Assembly: GCA_020846575.1 (NCBI GenBank)
Contig: JADLDQ010000320.1
Coordinates: forward strand, 1 to 37,787
Direction: 5' to 3'
Source of the DNA: Burkholderiales bacterium
Lineage (GTDB): Bacteria > Pseudomonadota > Gammaproteobacteria > Burkholderiales > SG8-39
Length of the DNA: 37,787 nucleotides
Shown: piece by piece, positions 1-8,264 of the stretch
Position numbering within the stretch: position 1 is the first letter of the stretch
Layout: the number at the start of each line of letters is the position of its first letter
Position numbers and translations under genes: made by a program
The notes under the pieces: model-generated
The model's database searches: none
What the model was told of the DNA's origin: nothing
The model's input: the letters and a program-made list of their open reading frames with translations, nothing else

Positions 1-1319
1 CGGTTCTGCGGCCTCGGCAGCCCCAGGTTCTCCCGCAGCGTTCTCCCCTCGTATTCGCTTCGGAACAGGCCTCGCTTCTGCAGCTCCGGGACGACGAGCT
101 TGCAGAAGTCGTCGTGCGCGCCCGGAATGTACGGCGGCATCACACAGAAGCCGTCGCAGGCGCCCGACTTGAACCAGGACTCCATGTAGTCGGCGACGGT
201 CGCGGGGCTGCCGTGGATGGCGTTCTTGCCGCGCGCACCGGCGACGCGCGCGCCGAGCTGGCGCACGGTGAGGTTCTCGCGCTTGCCCAGCGCGACGATG
301 CTCTCGAAGTGGCCCTTGCTGCCGCCCTGGTGCGGCAGCGGGTCGGGAAGCGGCTGGTCGGGGTCGAACGAGGAGAGGTCCATGCGCCCCAGCATGGTGG
401 AGAGAATCTCCCGCCCCACCATGGGGTGGATGAGCGACTGCAGATACTCGAAATCTTCGCGCGCGGCTTCATCGGTGGCGCCGACGATGACGGAAAGCCC
501 CGGCAGGAGGTTGAGGTGGTCCGGATCCCGGCCGTACTTCGCCATGCGGCCCTTCACGTCGTCGTAGTAGGCCTTGGACTGCTCGATGGTGAGATGCGGG
601 CTGAAGATCGCCTCGGCGTACTCGGCCGCCAGCTCGCGCCCCTCGTCGGAGGCGCCCGCCTGCACGATCACCGGCCAGCCCTGCGGCGGCCGCGGGACGT
701 TCAAGGGGCCCTCGACCGAGTAGTACTCGCCCTGGTGGCGCAGCACATGCATCTTCTCCGGCTCGAAGAACAGACCGCTGTCCACGTCGTACACGAAAGC
801 GTCGTCGTCCCAGCTGTCCCACAGGCCGGTCACCACCTGCGCGAACTCGCGCGCCCTTGCGTAGCGCACTTCGTGCGCGTCGACGCCGCTGCGCCCGAAG
901 TTGCGCGCCTCCGCCTTCTGCACCGATGTCACGAGGTTCCAGCCGGCGCGCCCGTGGCTGATATGGTCGAGCGAGGCGAACTTGCGCGCCACGTGGTAGG
1001 GCTCGTTGTAGGTGGTCGAGGCGGTGCCCACCAGTCCGATGCGCTGGGTCGCCATCGCCAGCGCCGCGAGCAGGGTGAGCGGCTCGAAGTGCGCCACGAA
1101 CTGCACCGAGCGCGACAGCGCGTCCATGTGCGCCTCCCGCGTGGCCACCCCGTCGGCGAGGAAGATCATGTCGAACTTCGCCCGCTCCGCGCTCTGCGCG
1201 ATCTCCACGTAGTGCTCGATGCTGATGTGGGCGTCGCGCTGGGCGCGGGGATGCCGCCAGGAAGCGACGTGGTGGCCGGTGGGGTTGAAGTAGGCGGCGA
1301 GGCACATTCTGGGCTTCAT
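1..1319 (-). CDS. LLM-class flavin-dependent monooxygenase (NtaA/SnaA/DszA type), 3' end outside window
   Basis: Reading the minus strand from the ATG at 1319-1317 gives an open frame of 439 codons that runs off the window start, so the C-terminus is missing. The product opens MKPRMCLAAYFNPTGHH and contains GRAGWNLVTS, typical of the nitrilotriacetate/pristinamycin/dibenzothiophene-sulfone monooxygenase branch of the bacterial luciferase-like family, and ENLGLPRP close to the visible end. Family members use FMNH2 supplied by a separate flavin reductase to oxygenate small organic substrates in the cytoplasm; no reductase gene is seen here. The likely ribosome site is CAGGAA about ten bases before the ATG. 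Family is secure, substrate unknown. Confidence 0.9.
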   Translation of the reverse strand, partial: MKPRMCLAAYFNPTGHHVASWRHPRAQRDAHISIEHYVEIAQSAERAKFDMIFLADGVATREAHMDALSRSVQFVAHFEPLTLLAALAMATQRIGLVGTASTTYNEPYHVARKFASLDHISHGRAGWNLVTSVQKAEARNFGRSGVDAHEVRYARAREFAQVVTGLWDSWDDDAFVYDVDSGLFFEPEKMHVLRHQGEYYSVEGPLNVPRPPQGWPVIVQAGASDEGRELAAEYAEAIFSPHLTIEQSKAYYDDVKGRMAKYGRDPDHLNLLPGLSVIVGATDEAAREDFEYLQSLIHPMVGREILSTMLGRMDLSSFDPDQPLPDPLPHQGGSKGHFESIVALGKRENLTVRQLGARVAGARGKNAIHGSPATVADYMESWFKSGACDGFCVMPPYIPGAHDDFCKLVVPELQKRGLFRSEYEGRTLRENLGLPRPQN

Positions 1320-1355
1320 CGGCAGGATTCCTGGTGCTCATGGGGGCGAGCGGCA

Positions 1356-1397
1356 AGTATAAACATGAATGCGCATCCCTCCCGCCGAGGGATGCGC
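1356..1397 (-). promoter_or_regulatory. Putative promoter with 11-bp inverted repeat upstream of the monooxygenase
   Basis: An exact inverted repeat (GCGCATCCCTC at 1371-1381, loop CCGCC, GAGGGATGCGC at 1387-1397) lies next to a minus-strand TATACT (1361-1356) that would serve as a -10 for the gene starting at 1319. The repeat covers where the -35 would be, which suits an operator. It could instead be a transcript hairpin; no T-run follows it on either strand. Confidence 0.4.
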
Positions 1398-1462
1398 GCG
1401 CTGCGCGCCGTCGGACCTTGGACTCGCCGCTGGGGATTTTTCCAACCCGCCAGGAGCGCGGC

Positions 1463-1609
1463 ATGAGCGAGAAGGAGACGATGGGCGAACTCTTCGAACG
1501 CGGCCTCGCGCTGCGGCGCGAGGTGCCGGGCGCCGGCTGCGCCGGCGGGTCGATGAACTCGGCCGGCGAGTTCATGAGCGCAGGGAGGCGCCTCGCGGCA
1601 AGGCGCTGA
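1463..1609 (+). pseudogene. N-terminal relic of a carboxymuconolactone decarboxylase-like protein
   Basis: The frame from ATG 1463 encodes 48 residues, MSEKETMGELFERGLALRREV..., then stops at 1607-1609. The stretch ERGLALRREVPGAG followed by SMNSAGEFMSAGRRL matches the usual start of 4-carboxymuconolactone decarboxylase family proteins (about 125 residues: a 'GLAVRREVLGAEYV' block, then 'DFN.EFQ.L'). The catalytic part (ExxxC...H) is absent and nothing similar follows, so this is a truncated and mutated remnant rather than a working gene. Similarity is judged by eye from family knowledge. Confidence 0.55.
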
Positions 1610-1657
1610 TGGACGAAGCCTCTGTTCAGGCATGGGCACGACGCGGCGCGTATCCTC

Positions 1658-2887
1658 TTGCCTTTTTTGCGCCCGGGAAGCGGCGGGCGGGCCGGCACGG
1701 GGTGCGCATTGGGTTCACTCGTTTTCTTGCTGTTGCTGACGCTGTTGAACCACTTGGCGTATACCGGCATACGCCTGGCGGTACTGCTGTACGCCGCGCA
1801 CCTCGGCGCCTCGGCCATGGTGGTCGGCGTGCTCGCCGCCCTGTTCGGCCTGCTCGCGGCGCTCACTTCGGTCCAGGTCGGGCGCTGGATCGACCGGGCC
1901 GGGTCGCGGGTACCGCTGCTCGTGGCCGCGCTCACGATGACCGCGGGTGGCGTGATTCCCTTCTTCTGGCGCGACGTGGTCGCGCTGTTCGTGGTCGGAA
2001 CGCTGGTCGGCACCTTTCACAACGTGGTGCACATCGCCCAGCAGCAATTGGTGGGCAAGCACGGCCGGCCGCAGGACCGGGCGAAGAACTTCAGTTACTC
2101 GGCGCTTGCCAACTCCGCGGCGACCTTCGCCGGGCCCATCGCTGCGGGCCTGGCCATCGATCACGCCGGCCATGCGCTCAGCTTCGTGCTGCTGGCGGCG
2201 ATCGGCTTCGCCATCTTCCCCTGTGTGCTGTTCGGCTGGTTGCGCCTGCCGGGGCCCGCGCCCCGACGCGCCCGGGCGCATGGCGAGGCGGCCGCGGGGA
2301 GCCTGCGGGACCTGTTGCGGGATGCGGCGCTGCGCCGCATCTACGCCGCATCGGTGCTCACCAACGGCACCTGGGCGGTGGTGAACTTCATGATACCGCT
2401 CTACGGCCTGCAGATCGGTTTGGACGCCACCCGCATCGGCACGCTGCTGGGCTGTTTCGCCGCGGCCACGATGCTGGTCCGCGTGGTGCTGCCGCTGCTG
2501 CTCCCCCGGCTGACTCCCTGGCAGCTCATGGTGACGGCGCTGTTCATGGCCGCCGCCAGCTTTCTCGTCATGCCGCTCACGGCGGACTACACGCTGCTGC
2601 TCGCGGTGTGCTTCTGGCTGGGTCTGGGGCTGGGCGTCTCGGGGCCGATGACCAACGCCCTGCTCTACGACGCCTCGCCGGCGGAGCGCACCGGCGAGGT
2701 GGTGGGCCTGCGGGTGCTGCTGCAGAACGTCTGCCACACCCTGGTCCCTCTGCTCTCGGGGGCGATCGGCGCGGCGACCGGCGTGGGGCCGGTGTTCTGG
2801 GTACTCTCGGCCTTCATGTTCTGGGGCTGCTGGGACAATCGCGGGCAGCTGAAGGCCCCTCGCTCTCAGGGCAGGCTGCCGCCCTGA
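1658..2887 (+). CDS. MFS transporter
   Basis: The 409-residue product is very hydrophobic, with about twelve membrane segments in two halves split by a polar arginine-rich loop near residues 200-225. GRWIDRAGSR after the second helix fits the MFS loop 2-3 signature. It probably exports or imports a small organic compound across the inner membrane; the substrate cannot be read from sequence. The start is uncertain: the frame opens with TTG at 1658 and the first helix begins near residue 20, so the in-frame TTG at 1709 is also possible. No ATG is available in frame before the first helix. It ends just before a hairpin shared with the convergent peroxiredoxin gene. Confidence 0.8.
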   Translation: MPFLRPGSGGRAGTGCALGSLVFLLLLTLLNHLAYTGIRLAVLLYAAHLGASAMVVGVLAALFGLLAALTSVQVGRWIDRAGSRVPLLVAALTMTAGGVIPFFWRDVVALFVVGTLVGTFHNVVHIAQQQLVGKHGRPQDRAKNFSYSALANSAATFAGPIAAGLAIDHAGHALSFVLLAAIGFAIFPCVLFGWLRLPGPAPRRARAHGEAAAGSLRDLLRDAALRRIYAASVLTNGTWAVVNFMIPLYGLQIGLDATRIGTLLGCFAAATMLVRVVLPLLLPRLTPWQLMVTALFMAAASFLVMPLTADYTLLLAVCFWLGLGLGVSGPMTNALLYDASPAERTGEVVGLRVLLQNVCHTLVPLLSGAIGAATGVGPVFWVLSAFMFWGCWDNRGQLKAPRSQGRLPP

Positions 2888-2949
2888 CGGTGCCGGGGGC
2901 GCTGGCGCGGTTTTCGGCCACGATGGGCTGGCTCCAGGTCCTCGAAAAT

Positions 2950-2977
2950 GAACAGGGGCGCCACGGCGCCCCTGTTC
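2950..2977 (-). terminator. Intrinsic terminator of the peroxiredoxin gene
   Basis: GAACAGGGGCGCC (2950-2962) and GGCGCCCCTGTTC (2965-2977) form a near-perfect stem. On the minus strand it lies 23 bases after the peroxiredoxin stop and is followed by ATTTTCG, a short T-run. On the plus strand there is no T-run, so it is weaker for the MFS gene. Confidence 0.65.
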
Positions 2978-3000
2978 GACGAGAGCCCTACCGCCGGCCG

Positions 3001-3657
3001 CTACTTCACCTGGGAGACGGTCCGCAGGTAGGGCTTGTGGGTCTTGAAGCCCTGCGGGTACTTCCTGTTCGCATCCTCGTCGGACACCGAGGTCGGGATG
3101 ATGACGTCCTGTCCGGGCTTCCAGTTCACCGGCGTCGCCACGTTCTCGCGCGCAGTCAATTGCAGCGAGTCGAGCAGCCGCAGCACCTCGTCGAAGTTCC
3201 GCCCCGAGCTCATCGGGTACACCAGCATCGCCTTCACCTTCCTGTCCGGACCGATGAGGAACACCGAGCGGATGGTCGCGTTGTCGGCGGCGCTGCGCGG
3301 TTGGGCCCCGCTCGCATTGGGGTGGATCATGTCGTAGAGCTTGGCGACCGACAGTTCCGGATCGCCGATCAGCGGGTAGTTGACCGCGCTGCCCTGCGTT
3401 TCCTCGATGTCCTTCAGCCAGCGGCCGTGGTCGGCGACCGGGTCGATGGAGAGCCCGATAATCCTGGTGTTGCGCCTGTCGAACTCGGGCTTGAGCCGGG
3501 CCATGTAGCCCAGCTCGGTGGTGCACACCGGGGTGAAGTCCTTTGGATGCGAGAACAGGATCGCCCACTGGTTGCCGATCCATTCGTGGAAGCGGATCTT
3601 TCCCTGCGTGGTCTCCGCGGTGAAGTCGGGAGCTTCGTCGCCGATGCGAATGGGCAT
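3001..3657 (-). CDS. 1-Cys peroxiredoxin (Prx6 family)
   Basis: The protein has 218 residues from the ATG at 3657-3655, preceded by a good ribosome site (GAAGGAG). The peroxidatic cysteine motif PVCTTE puts the cysteine at residue 45, after HPKDFTP, and the usual length and C-terminal extension of Prx6-type enzymes are present. It reduces hydrogen peroxide and organic hydroperoxides in the cytoplasm. The open frame extends further upstream, but that part lacks family similarity and a ribosome site, so the shorter start is preferred. It stands alone on its strand and ends at a clear terminator. Confidence 0.93.
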   Translation of the reverse strand: MPIRIGDEAPDFTAETTQGKIRFHEWIGNQWAILFSHPKDFTPVCTTELGYMARLKPEFDRRNTRIIGLSIDPVADHGRWLKDIEETQGSAVNYPLIGDPELSVAKLYDMIHPNASGAQPRSAADNATIRSVFLIGPDRKVKAMLVYPMSSGRNFDEVLRLLDSLQLTARENVATPVNWKPGQDVIIPTSVSDEDANRKYPQGFKTHKPYLRTVSQVK

Positions 3658-3836
3658 TTCGATTCTCCTTCGGTGTCGGGTAGGACGGGAAGTGCCCGCA
3701 GCGACTGCAGTGCGAGCCCGATGAAGCGCGCTCCATTCTAGACGTCGCGCGGACCGTGCGCGCAGCGCCGGCAGTGCACGGTACGCGTTCGGAGCGGCAC
3801 CTATCAACCCGACTCCATCAATTCCGACGTGACGTC

Positions 3837-4118
3837 AGGGTCACCCCGAGCGTTCGGAAAAACCTCACCGGGATCGTTTCCTCGCCGGCGAAGGGCCGGC
3901 CTTTCGAGATGCAGGCCGAGGCGGTGCGCTTCGTGTCCGGCGTCGAGGCCCCGGACGCTTACCCGGTCCAGCCCGAGCCCATACGCTGGGGTTCCTGCGC
4001 GAGCGGGCGCAACTGCGGCCGCGCACCAGCGCCAGCGGCCTGTCGAACGCGCGCGACGTGATCCCGTTTCCACGCACGCCGGGGACAGCGCGCTGTCGAA
4101 CGCGAGGCGCGCGCCGCG
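3837..4118 (+). pseudogene. asnS: Shredded second copy of asnS
   Basis: Three separated parts of the intact asnS at 18728 are joined here in order: its first ~30 bases (3837-3866), the stretch around residues 77-132 (about 3866-4030, containing CTCGCCGGCGAAGG and TTTCGAGATGCAGGCCGAG), and the end from GGCCTGTCGAACG through and past the stop (about 4034-4118). The start codon is altered (AGG where asnS has ATG), frames shift between blocks, and the stop TGA reads CGA. It therefore encodes nothing. The similarity continuing beyond the stop shows a DNA duplication rather than protein convergence. Confidence 0.85.
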
Positions 4119-4132
4119 CACATCCCCTCGGC

Positions 4133-4146
4133 TTGATTCAGGTCAA
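4133..4146. promoter_or_regulatory. Possible FNR/ANR-type site
   Basis: TTGATTCAGGTCAA matches the TTGAT-N4-ATCAA consensus of FNR/CRP-family oxygen or nitric-oxide regulators at 9 of 10 arm positions. It lies 187 bases before the Bug receptor start at 4334. A single motif match in a long leader is weak evidence. Confidence 0.35.
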
Positions 4147-4333
4147 GCGCCAGTCCTTGACAAGCCGGAACGCTACGAGCAAGCTCGCCGCCGAGCAGTG
4201 CGGCGGAGCAGTGCGGCGTGACGCGCGCGAGGCCGAACGCTGCGGCCGCAAGCCAGTGCGGTGGCCGCCGCCCGCAAGCGCAAAGCTTCGAATATCCCGT
4301 GGAGCAGATTGGAAGATCGAGAGGAGAAGACGA

Positions 4334-5314
4334 ATGCGAATGGCCGGTAGCGTTGGCGTGATCAGCGTCATGACGCTTGTGCTGAGCATCGCACTCGCCG
4401 GGGGCGCCCGGGCGCAGAGCGACTATCCCGCGCGGCCGATCCGTTTCGTCATCCCGTTCGCCGTCGGCGGTATCGCCGACATTCACGCACGCATCGTTGG
4501 CGTGGAGCTGGGCAAGCGGCTGGGCCAGGGCGTCGTGGTCGAGAACCAACCCGCGGCCTTCGGCATCCCCGCGGCAAAGGCGGTGCTCGCGCAGGCGCCC
4601 GACGGGCATACGATAACGCTGCTCGCGAACGGCACGGCCACCAGCGTCTCGCTCACCACCCTGCCGTTCGATCCGGTGAATGACTTTGCGCCGGTGGCGA
4701 GCATCGCGACTTTCGACCACGTGCTGGTGGTCAATGCAAGATCGAGCCTGCGGTCGATCGCCGACATCGTCGCGGCGGCGCGCGCCAGGCCGGAAGGCCT
4801 GAACGTCGGCACCTCGGCGCCGGGCACGACCGGCAATCTGGTCACCCATCTGTTCATCCAGCGCTCGGGAATCAAGGCGGCGCTGGTGCCGCACCGCAAT
4901 ACCGGCGAGCTGGCGATCGGACTGTTACGCAACGACCTCGACCTGATCGTTCACACCTACGCCGCCATTGTGGCGCAGCTCAAGGATGGAAGCCTGCGCG
5001 CCGTTGCGGGAACGGGCGCGAAACGCTCGGCCGTACTGCCCGACGTTCCCACCGCGCAAGAGGGCGGGCTGGCGGGTTTCGATGCGGCGTCATGGTTCGG
5101 CATCTTCGTTCGCGCCGGCACGCCGGGCCCGATCATCGCGCGGCTCAATCGCGAGATCAACGCGACGCTGCATGAGGACCGCATCAAGCAGCGTCTTCTC
5201 GCGCTCGGGACGGAGCCGATGATCGGCACGCCGGAAGACCTTCATGCGCGGCTCAGCAACGACATCGAGCGATGGCGAGTCGTCATAGACAAGGCGGGTC
5301 TGAGGAACAAGTGA
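4334..5314 (+). CDS. Bug/TctC-family periplasmic solute receptor
   Basis: This 326-residue protein starts at ATG 4334 behind GAGGAGA. A Sec signal peptide ends at about residue 27 (GGARA), and the mature protein begins QSDYPARPIRFVIPFAVGG, the standard opening of Bug receptors. Later blocks DPVNDFAPVA, LPDVPTAQEGG and the C-terminal ERWRVVIDKAGLR also fit. Bug proteins bind carboxylates and related compounds for tripartite tricarboxylate transporters, or act as sensors; no TctA/TctB membrane gene is present in the window. The open frame reaches further upstream through pseudogene DNA, but the signal peptide fixes the start. Ligand unknown. Confidence 0.92.
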   Translation: MRMAGSVGVISVMTLVLSIALAGGARAQSDYPARPIRFVIPFAVGGIADIHARIVGVELGKRLGQGVVVENQPAAFGIPAAKAVLAQAPDGHTITLLANGTATSVSLTTLPFDPVNDFAPVASIATFDHVLVVNARSSLRSIADIVAAARARPEGLNVGTSAPGTTGNLVTHLFIQRSGIKAALVPHRNTGELAIGLLRNDLDLIVHTYAAIVAQLKDGSLRAVAGTGAKRSAVLPDVPTAQEGGLAGFDAASWFGIFVRAGTPGPIIARLNREINATLHEDRIKQRLLALGTEPMIGTPEDLHARLSNDIERWRVVIDKAGLRNK

Positions 5315-5582
5315 GAGACTGGCAGCCTCAGTCGTTCCGTGTCGGCAGGCAATGGGCACTGAGGCACTGAAACTTTCCTTCACGGCTGTGGACGGCGGAC
5401 GGGATGCGGTCCGTGGAGGTCCTCCACCGCTGACCCCGGCAGGATCGAGCGCCGAGGGCTCACCTTGGTGAGGCAGCGGCAAGACCGGGGCGGCGTATTC
5501 AGCCGGCACGACACCAGACCCTGCATCCGCACCACGCTGGACTGCCACCAGTGCGACGTGCGAGCAGGCCAGCGCGTTGCAC
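5315..5582. other. Intergenic stretch, no gene recognised
   Basis: The region separates the convergent Bug receptor and ferredoxin reductase. Short frames exist on both strands but none shows a family pattern, ribosome site or codon bias. It contains the near-palindromic CTCACCTTGGTGAG (5460-5473), which could form a hairpin between the two converging genes. I could not identify it as the remnant of a known element. Confidence 0.4.
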
Positions 5583-6821
5583 CTAATTCATCAGCGCCTG
5601 CAGCGGTACCAGCACGTCGGCCAGTGCGGCCGGCTCGAACGTACGGCCGGATCGGATCAGGCGGCGGGCGAAGCGCACGTCGCGGCCTGTGTTGACGCCT
5701 GAGCAACCGACCATGCGTCCATCAGCCAGATAGAACACGGTGAACGCGCCGGTCGCGGGGTCGCCTCGCGTCACCGTGCTGTCCCAGGCTTGCCGCAGAC
5801 CCATGAGCTGAATGTTCATGTCGTACTGGTCGGACCAGAACCAAGGGATCTCGCTGTAGGCGGCCGCCTCTTCGGGGTTCGCGGCCAGCATCGCCTTGGC
5901 GACGGCAATGGCCTGATTCTGCGCGTTCTCCCACGACTCGAGTCGCACGCGCTGCCCAGTGGGCACGTTCGGATGATTGGTCACGTCGCCCGCGGCGAAG
6001 ACGTGCGCATCCGAGGTGCGGCCTCGGTCGTCGACCACGATGCCGTCTGCCGTCGCCAGTCCGGCGTCGCGCGCCAGCTCGACGTTGGGTACGATGCCGA
6101 TGCCGATCACCACGAGCCCGCACGCCAGCGTGGTGCCGTCGGACAGTACCGCGCGCTCCACGCGGCCGTTGCCTTCAAGGCGTGTCACCGTGGTCTTGAG
6201 GCGCACATCGACACCGTTCCGGCGGTGGACGTCCTCGAGGTAGCCGGCGAGGTCGCGCGTGAGCCCCCGGACGCACAGCTGGTCGAGCGCCTCGATCAGC
6301 GTCACCTCGGCACCGAGCTGACGCGCGGCCGACGCCACCTCGAGCCCGATCCAGCCGCCGCCAACCACGAGGACGCGGCTTCCGGGCTCGATCGCCGTCT
6401 TGATGGCGAGGGCGTCGGGGATTGTGCGCAGGTAATGCACCCCGGCGAGCTCCGCCCCGGGCAGTACGAGCCTGCGCACGCGCGCCCCGGTCGCCAGCAT
6501 GAGCCGCTCGTAGACGATCACTTCGCCGTCGGCAAGCTCGACACGGCGGTTGCCGCAGTCGAGGCGAGTCGCACGGCGGGCGAGCTTGAGCTCGACCTCC
6601 CAGTCGTCCCACGACTTCGCTGGCCACAAGTACGCGGCTTCGGGCGGCTTGGCGCCGGCCAGGATTTCCTTGGAAAGCGGCGGCCGCTCGTAGGGCGGAT
6701 GCTCTTCCTCGCCGATGAGGATGATGCGCCCGTCGAAGCCGCCGTCGCGGAGCGTCTTCGCTGTCCAGCCCCCCGCCTGCCCGGCGCCGACGACGACGAA
6801 GGTGCGGCTGCCGCTGGTCAC
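5583..6821 (-). CDS. FAD/NAD-dependent ferredoxin reductase (Rieske-system type)
   Basis: The 412-residue protein begins with GTG at 6821-6819; no ATG is available upstream. It shows a FAD-binding GAGQAGG near residue 12, YERPPLSK, a central NAD-binding GGGWIGLE, FAAGDVTN, and the C-terminal reductase domain with PWFWSDQYDMNIQ. This is the layout of reductases that pass electrons from NADH to a Rieske or plant-type ferredoxin in aromatic dioxygenase systems. It diverges from the cupin/Rieske genes across one 22-bp palindrome, so it is probably the electron donor for the Rieske ferredoxin at 8261. Confidence 0.92.
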   Translation of the reverse strand: MTSGSRTFVVVGAGQAGGWTAKTLRDGGFDGRIILIGEEEHPPYERPPLSKEILAGAKPPEAAYLWPAKSWDDWEVELKLARRATRLDCGNRRVELADGEVIVYERLMLATGARVRRLVLPGAELAGVHYLRTIPDALAIKTAIEPGSRVLVVGGGWIGLEVASAARQLGAEVTLIEALDQLCVRGLTRDLAGYLEDVHRRNGVDVRLKTTVTRLEGNGRVERAVLSDGTTLACGLVVIGIGIVPNVELARDAGLATADGIVVDDRGRTSDAHVFAAGDVTNHPNVPTGQRVRLESWENAQNQAIAVAKAMLAANPEEAAAYSEIPWFWSDQYDMNIQLMGLRQAWDSTVTRGDPATGAFTVFYLADGRMVGCSGVNTGRDVRFARRLIRSGRTFEPAALADVLVPLQALMN

Positions 6822-6887
6822 GGACGGATGGGTAAGTCGGTCTTGCGCATTTTCTTACTCGGCGGAATGCCGGACCATTCTACGACG

Positions 6888-6909
6888 CGTTGACAGCGCG
6901 CTGTCAACG
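6888..6909. promoter_or_regulatory. 22-bp perfect palindromic operator overlapping divergent promoters
   Basis: CGTTGACAGCG is followed directly by its exact inverse CGCTGTCAACG. Each arm contains a TTGACA -35 element, one for each direction. Rightwards, AATAAT (6914-6919) follows at an 18-base spacing, ahead of the gene at 6951. Leftwards, TAGAAT (minus strand, 6882-6877) follows at 19 bases, ahead of the reductase at 6821. A dimeric repressor bound here would block both transcripts at once. No regulator gene is next to it in this window. Confidence 0.7.
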
Positions 6910-6950
6910 TCGCAATAATCGACCGCATCATCCAAAAGGAGGATTTCGGT

Positions 6951-8264
6951 ATGCAACGCAAGAATCGCTTCGACATCTACGCCAGCGCTGCTGCGCGCCG
7001 CCCTTACGATGAATGTCCGATGCTGGAGCTGGGAATCGATCCGCAACTGCATCTCAGCCGCAACGACCGCGTCCAGCCGTTCTTCCTGATCTGCGAACAG
7101 GACTGCGTGATCGCGCAGATGTCAGGCGCCGCCCGGGTCGAATTCCGCGCTTCGTCGGTCAACTATTTCGATCTTCAGCTCGGCGATTTCGTCTATGTTC
7201 CGGCCGGCACGCCGCATCGCATCGTGCCGCAATCGGAGTCGATTCATCTGCGTTACAAGGCGGCCGAGGCGGGCCTGGAGGCGGTTGCGTGGTATTCGCC
7301 GAAGACCCACGAGGAGATCGCGCGCGTCACCTGGGACTGCGCCCGGGAGCTACCGCAGGAAGGGTATCTGCGCGCGAGTCGCACCTTCAACGAGAATGCG
7401 CGCATGCGCACCTGCCCGACCACTGGCACGGTGCTGCCGCAGATCGATCTGGCGCCGTTCGGTTGGGAAGCGCTGGCGAAGGAGATCCGCGCAGCGGAAT
7501 CCGCGGATCGGGAGCGGTTGGCGGCGCGAGGCGAACCTCTGCCAAACGAGCGAGCGCGCCGCCCGTCACGCAGCGAGATTGCGCCCGCCGGCGAAAGCAA
7601 GGTACCGCTCAAGAACAACGTCTACGACTTTGCGCGCAACGCGCACGCCGCCCTGTCGCCGCTGTTTTCCTATTTCGACCCCGGCGCCATCGTGCCGTGC
7701 GTGGCGCTGTTCGATCTCAAGGGCCGCGGCCCGCGCGGATACTTCGTGCATTTCAATACCGTGCAGGAAGCGAACGTGTGTTTCGGGGTGCGCGGCATGC
7801 CGCACCTGCGGCCCGGCATCGCCTCCGTCGGGCCGCTGACTCATCCGGTCGGCGACAAACCGGGCCAGCCTTCCGATCCCGACATGATCTCCGTGCACGT
7901 GATCACCCTGCGCCTGGCAGTGGGCATTCCGGAGGCCGAGGCGATCATGTTGATGTGTGAGAAGTGCGGCGAGGAGATCTTCCGGCGCGACTACGGACTT
8001 GAATTCCCCGATCCGCTGTCCGGTGAGATTGATCCCCAGATCGTCGGGCTGCCGACGGTCTCGCAGTCAGCTGCGACGGCCCAGTTCTTCAACGAGCGGA
8101 TCGAGAACCGCACCTGCAAGAAGTGCGGCCATGTCAGCGCCTCGTTCCCCGTAGATTCCTGGGGCTGGCAGGATTACCGTCGGCGCACCCAGGTCGTGGT
8201 CGAGGCTCGCGCCATCATGAAGAGTGCCGCTCAGCAGAGCGGTCATGCAGCACCTGCGACATGA
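6951..8264 (+). CDS. Cupin-type protein with C-terminal zinc ribbon, function unknown
   Basis: This 437-residue protein has AAAAGGAGG ahead of ATG 6951. Residues 40-105 look like a cupin barrel (FDLQLGDFVYVPAGTPHRIV, final histidine at 89), but the usual first HxH metal motif is not visible. A second region (about 245-330) has HFNTVQEANVCFG and could be another cupin half. Cysteine pairs at 336/339 and 389/392 (CEKC, CKKC) form a zinc or rubredoxin-like ribbon, reminiscent of bacterial 3-hydroxyanthranilate 3,4-dioxygenase, which has a cupin plus a C-terminal metal site; the resemblance is weak. Its stop overlaps the Rieske ferredoxin start by four bases, so the two are co-translated and probably work together. 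No enzyme activity can be assigned safely. Confidence 0.75.
   Translation: MQRKNRFDIYASAAARRPYDECPMLELGIDPQLHLSRNDRVQPFFLICEQDCVIAQMSGAARVEFRASSVNYFDLQLGDFVYVPAGTPHRIVPQSESIHLRYKAAEAGLEAVAWYSPKTHEEIARVTWDCARELPQEGYLRASRTFNENARMRTCPTTGTVLPQIDLAPFGWEALAKEIRAAESADRERLAARGEPLPNERARRPSRSEIAPAGESKVPLKNNVYDFARNAHAALSPLFSYFDPGAIVPCVALFDLKGRGPRGYFVHFNTVQEANVCFGVRGMPHLRPGIASVGPLTHPVGDKPGQPSDPDMISVHVITLRLAVGIPEAEAIMLMCEKCGEEIFRRDYGLEFPDPLSGEIDPQIVGLPTVSQSAATAQFFNERIENRTCKKCGHVSASFPVDSWGWQDYRRRTQVVVEARAIMKSAAQQSGHAAPAT

Noticed and set aside
114..1466. Long plus-strand open frame opposite the monooxygenase
   Set aside because: It is rich in Arg/His/Ala without any family pattern and mirrors a well-conserved minus-strand gene; the same applies to other long frames opposite genes in this GC-rich DNA.
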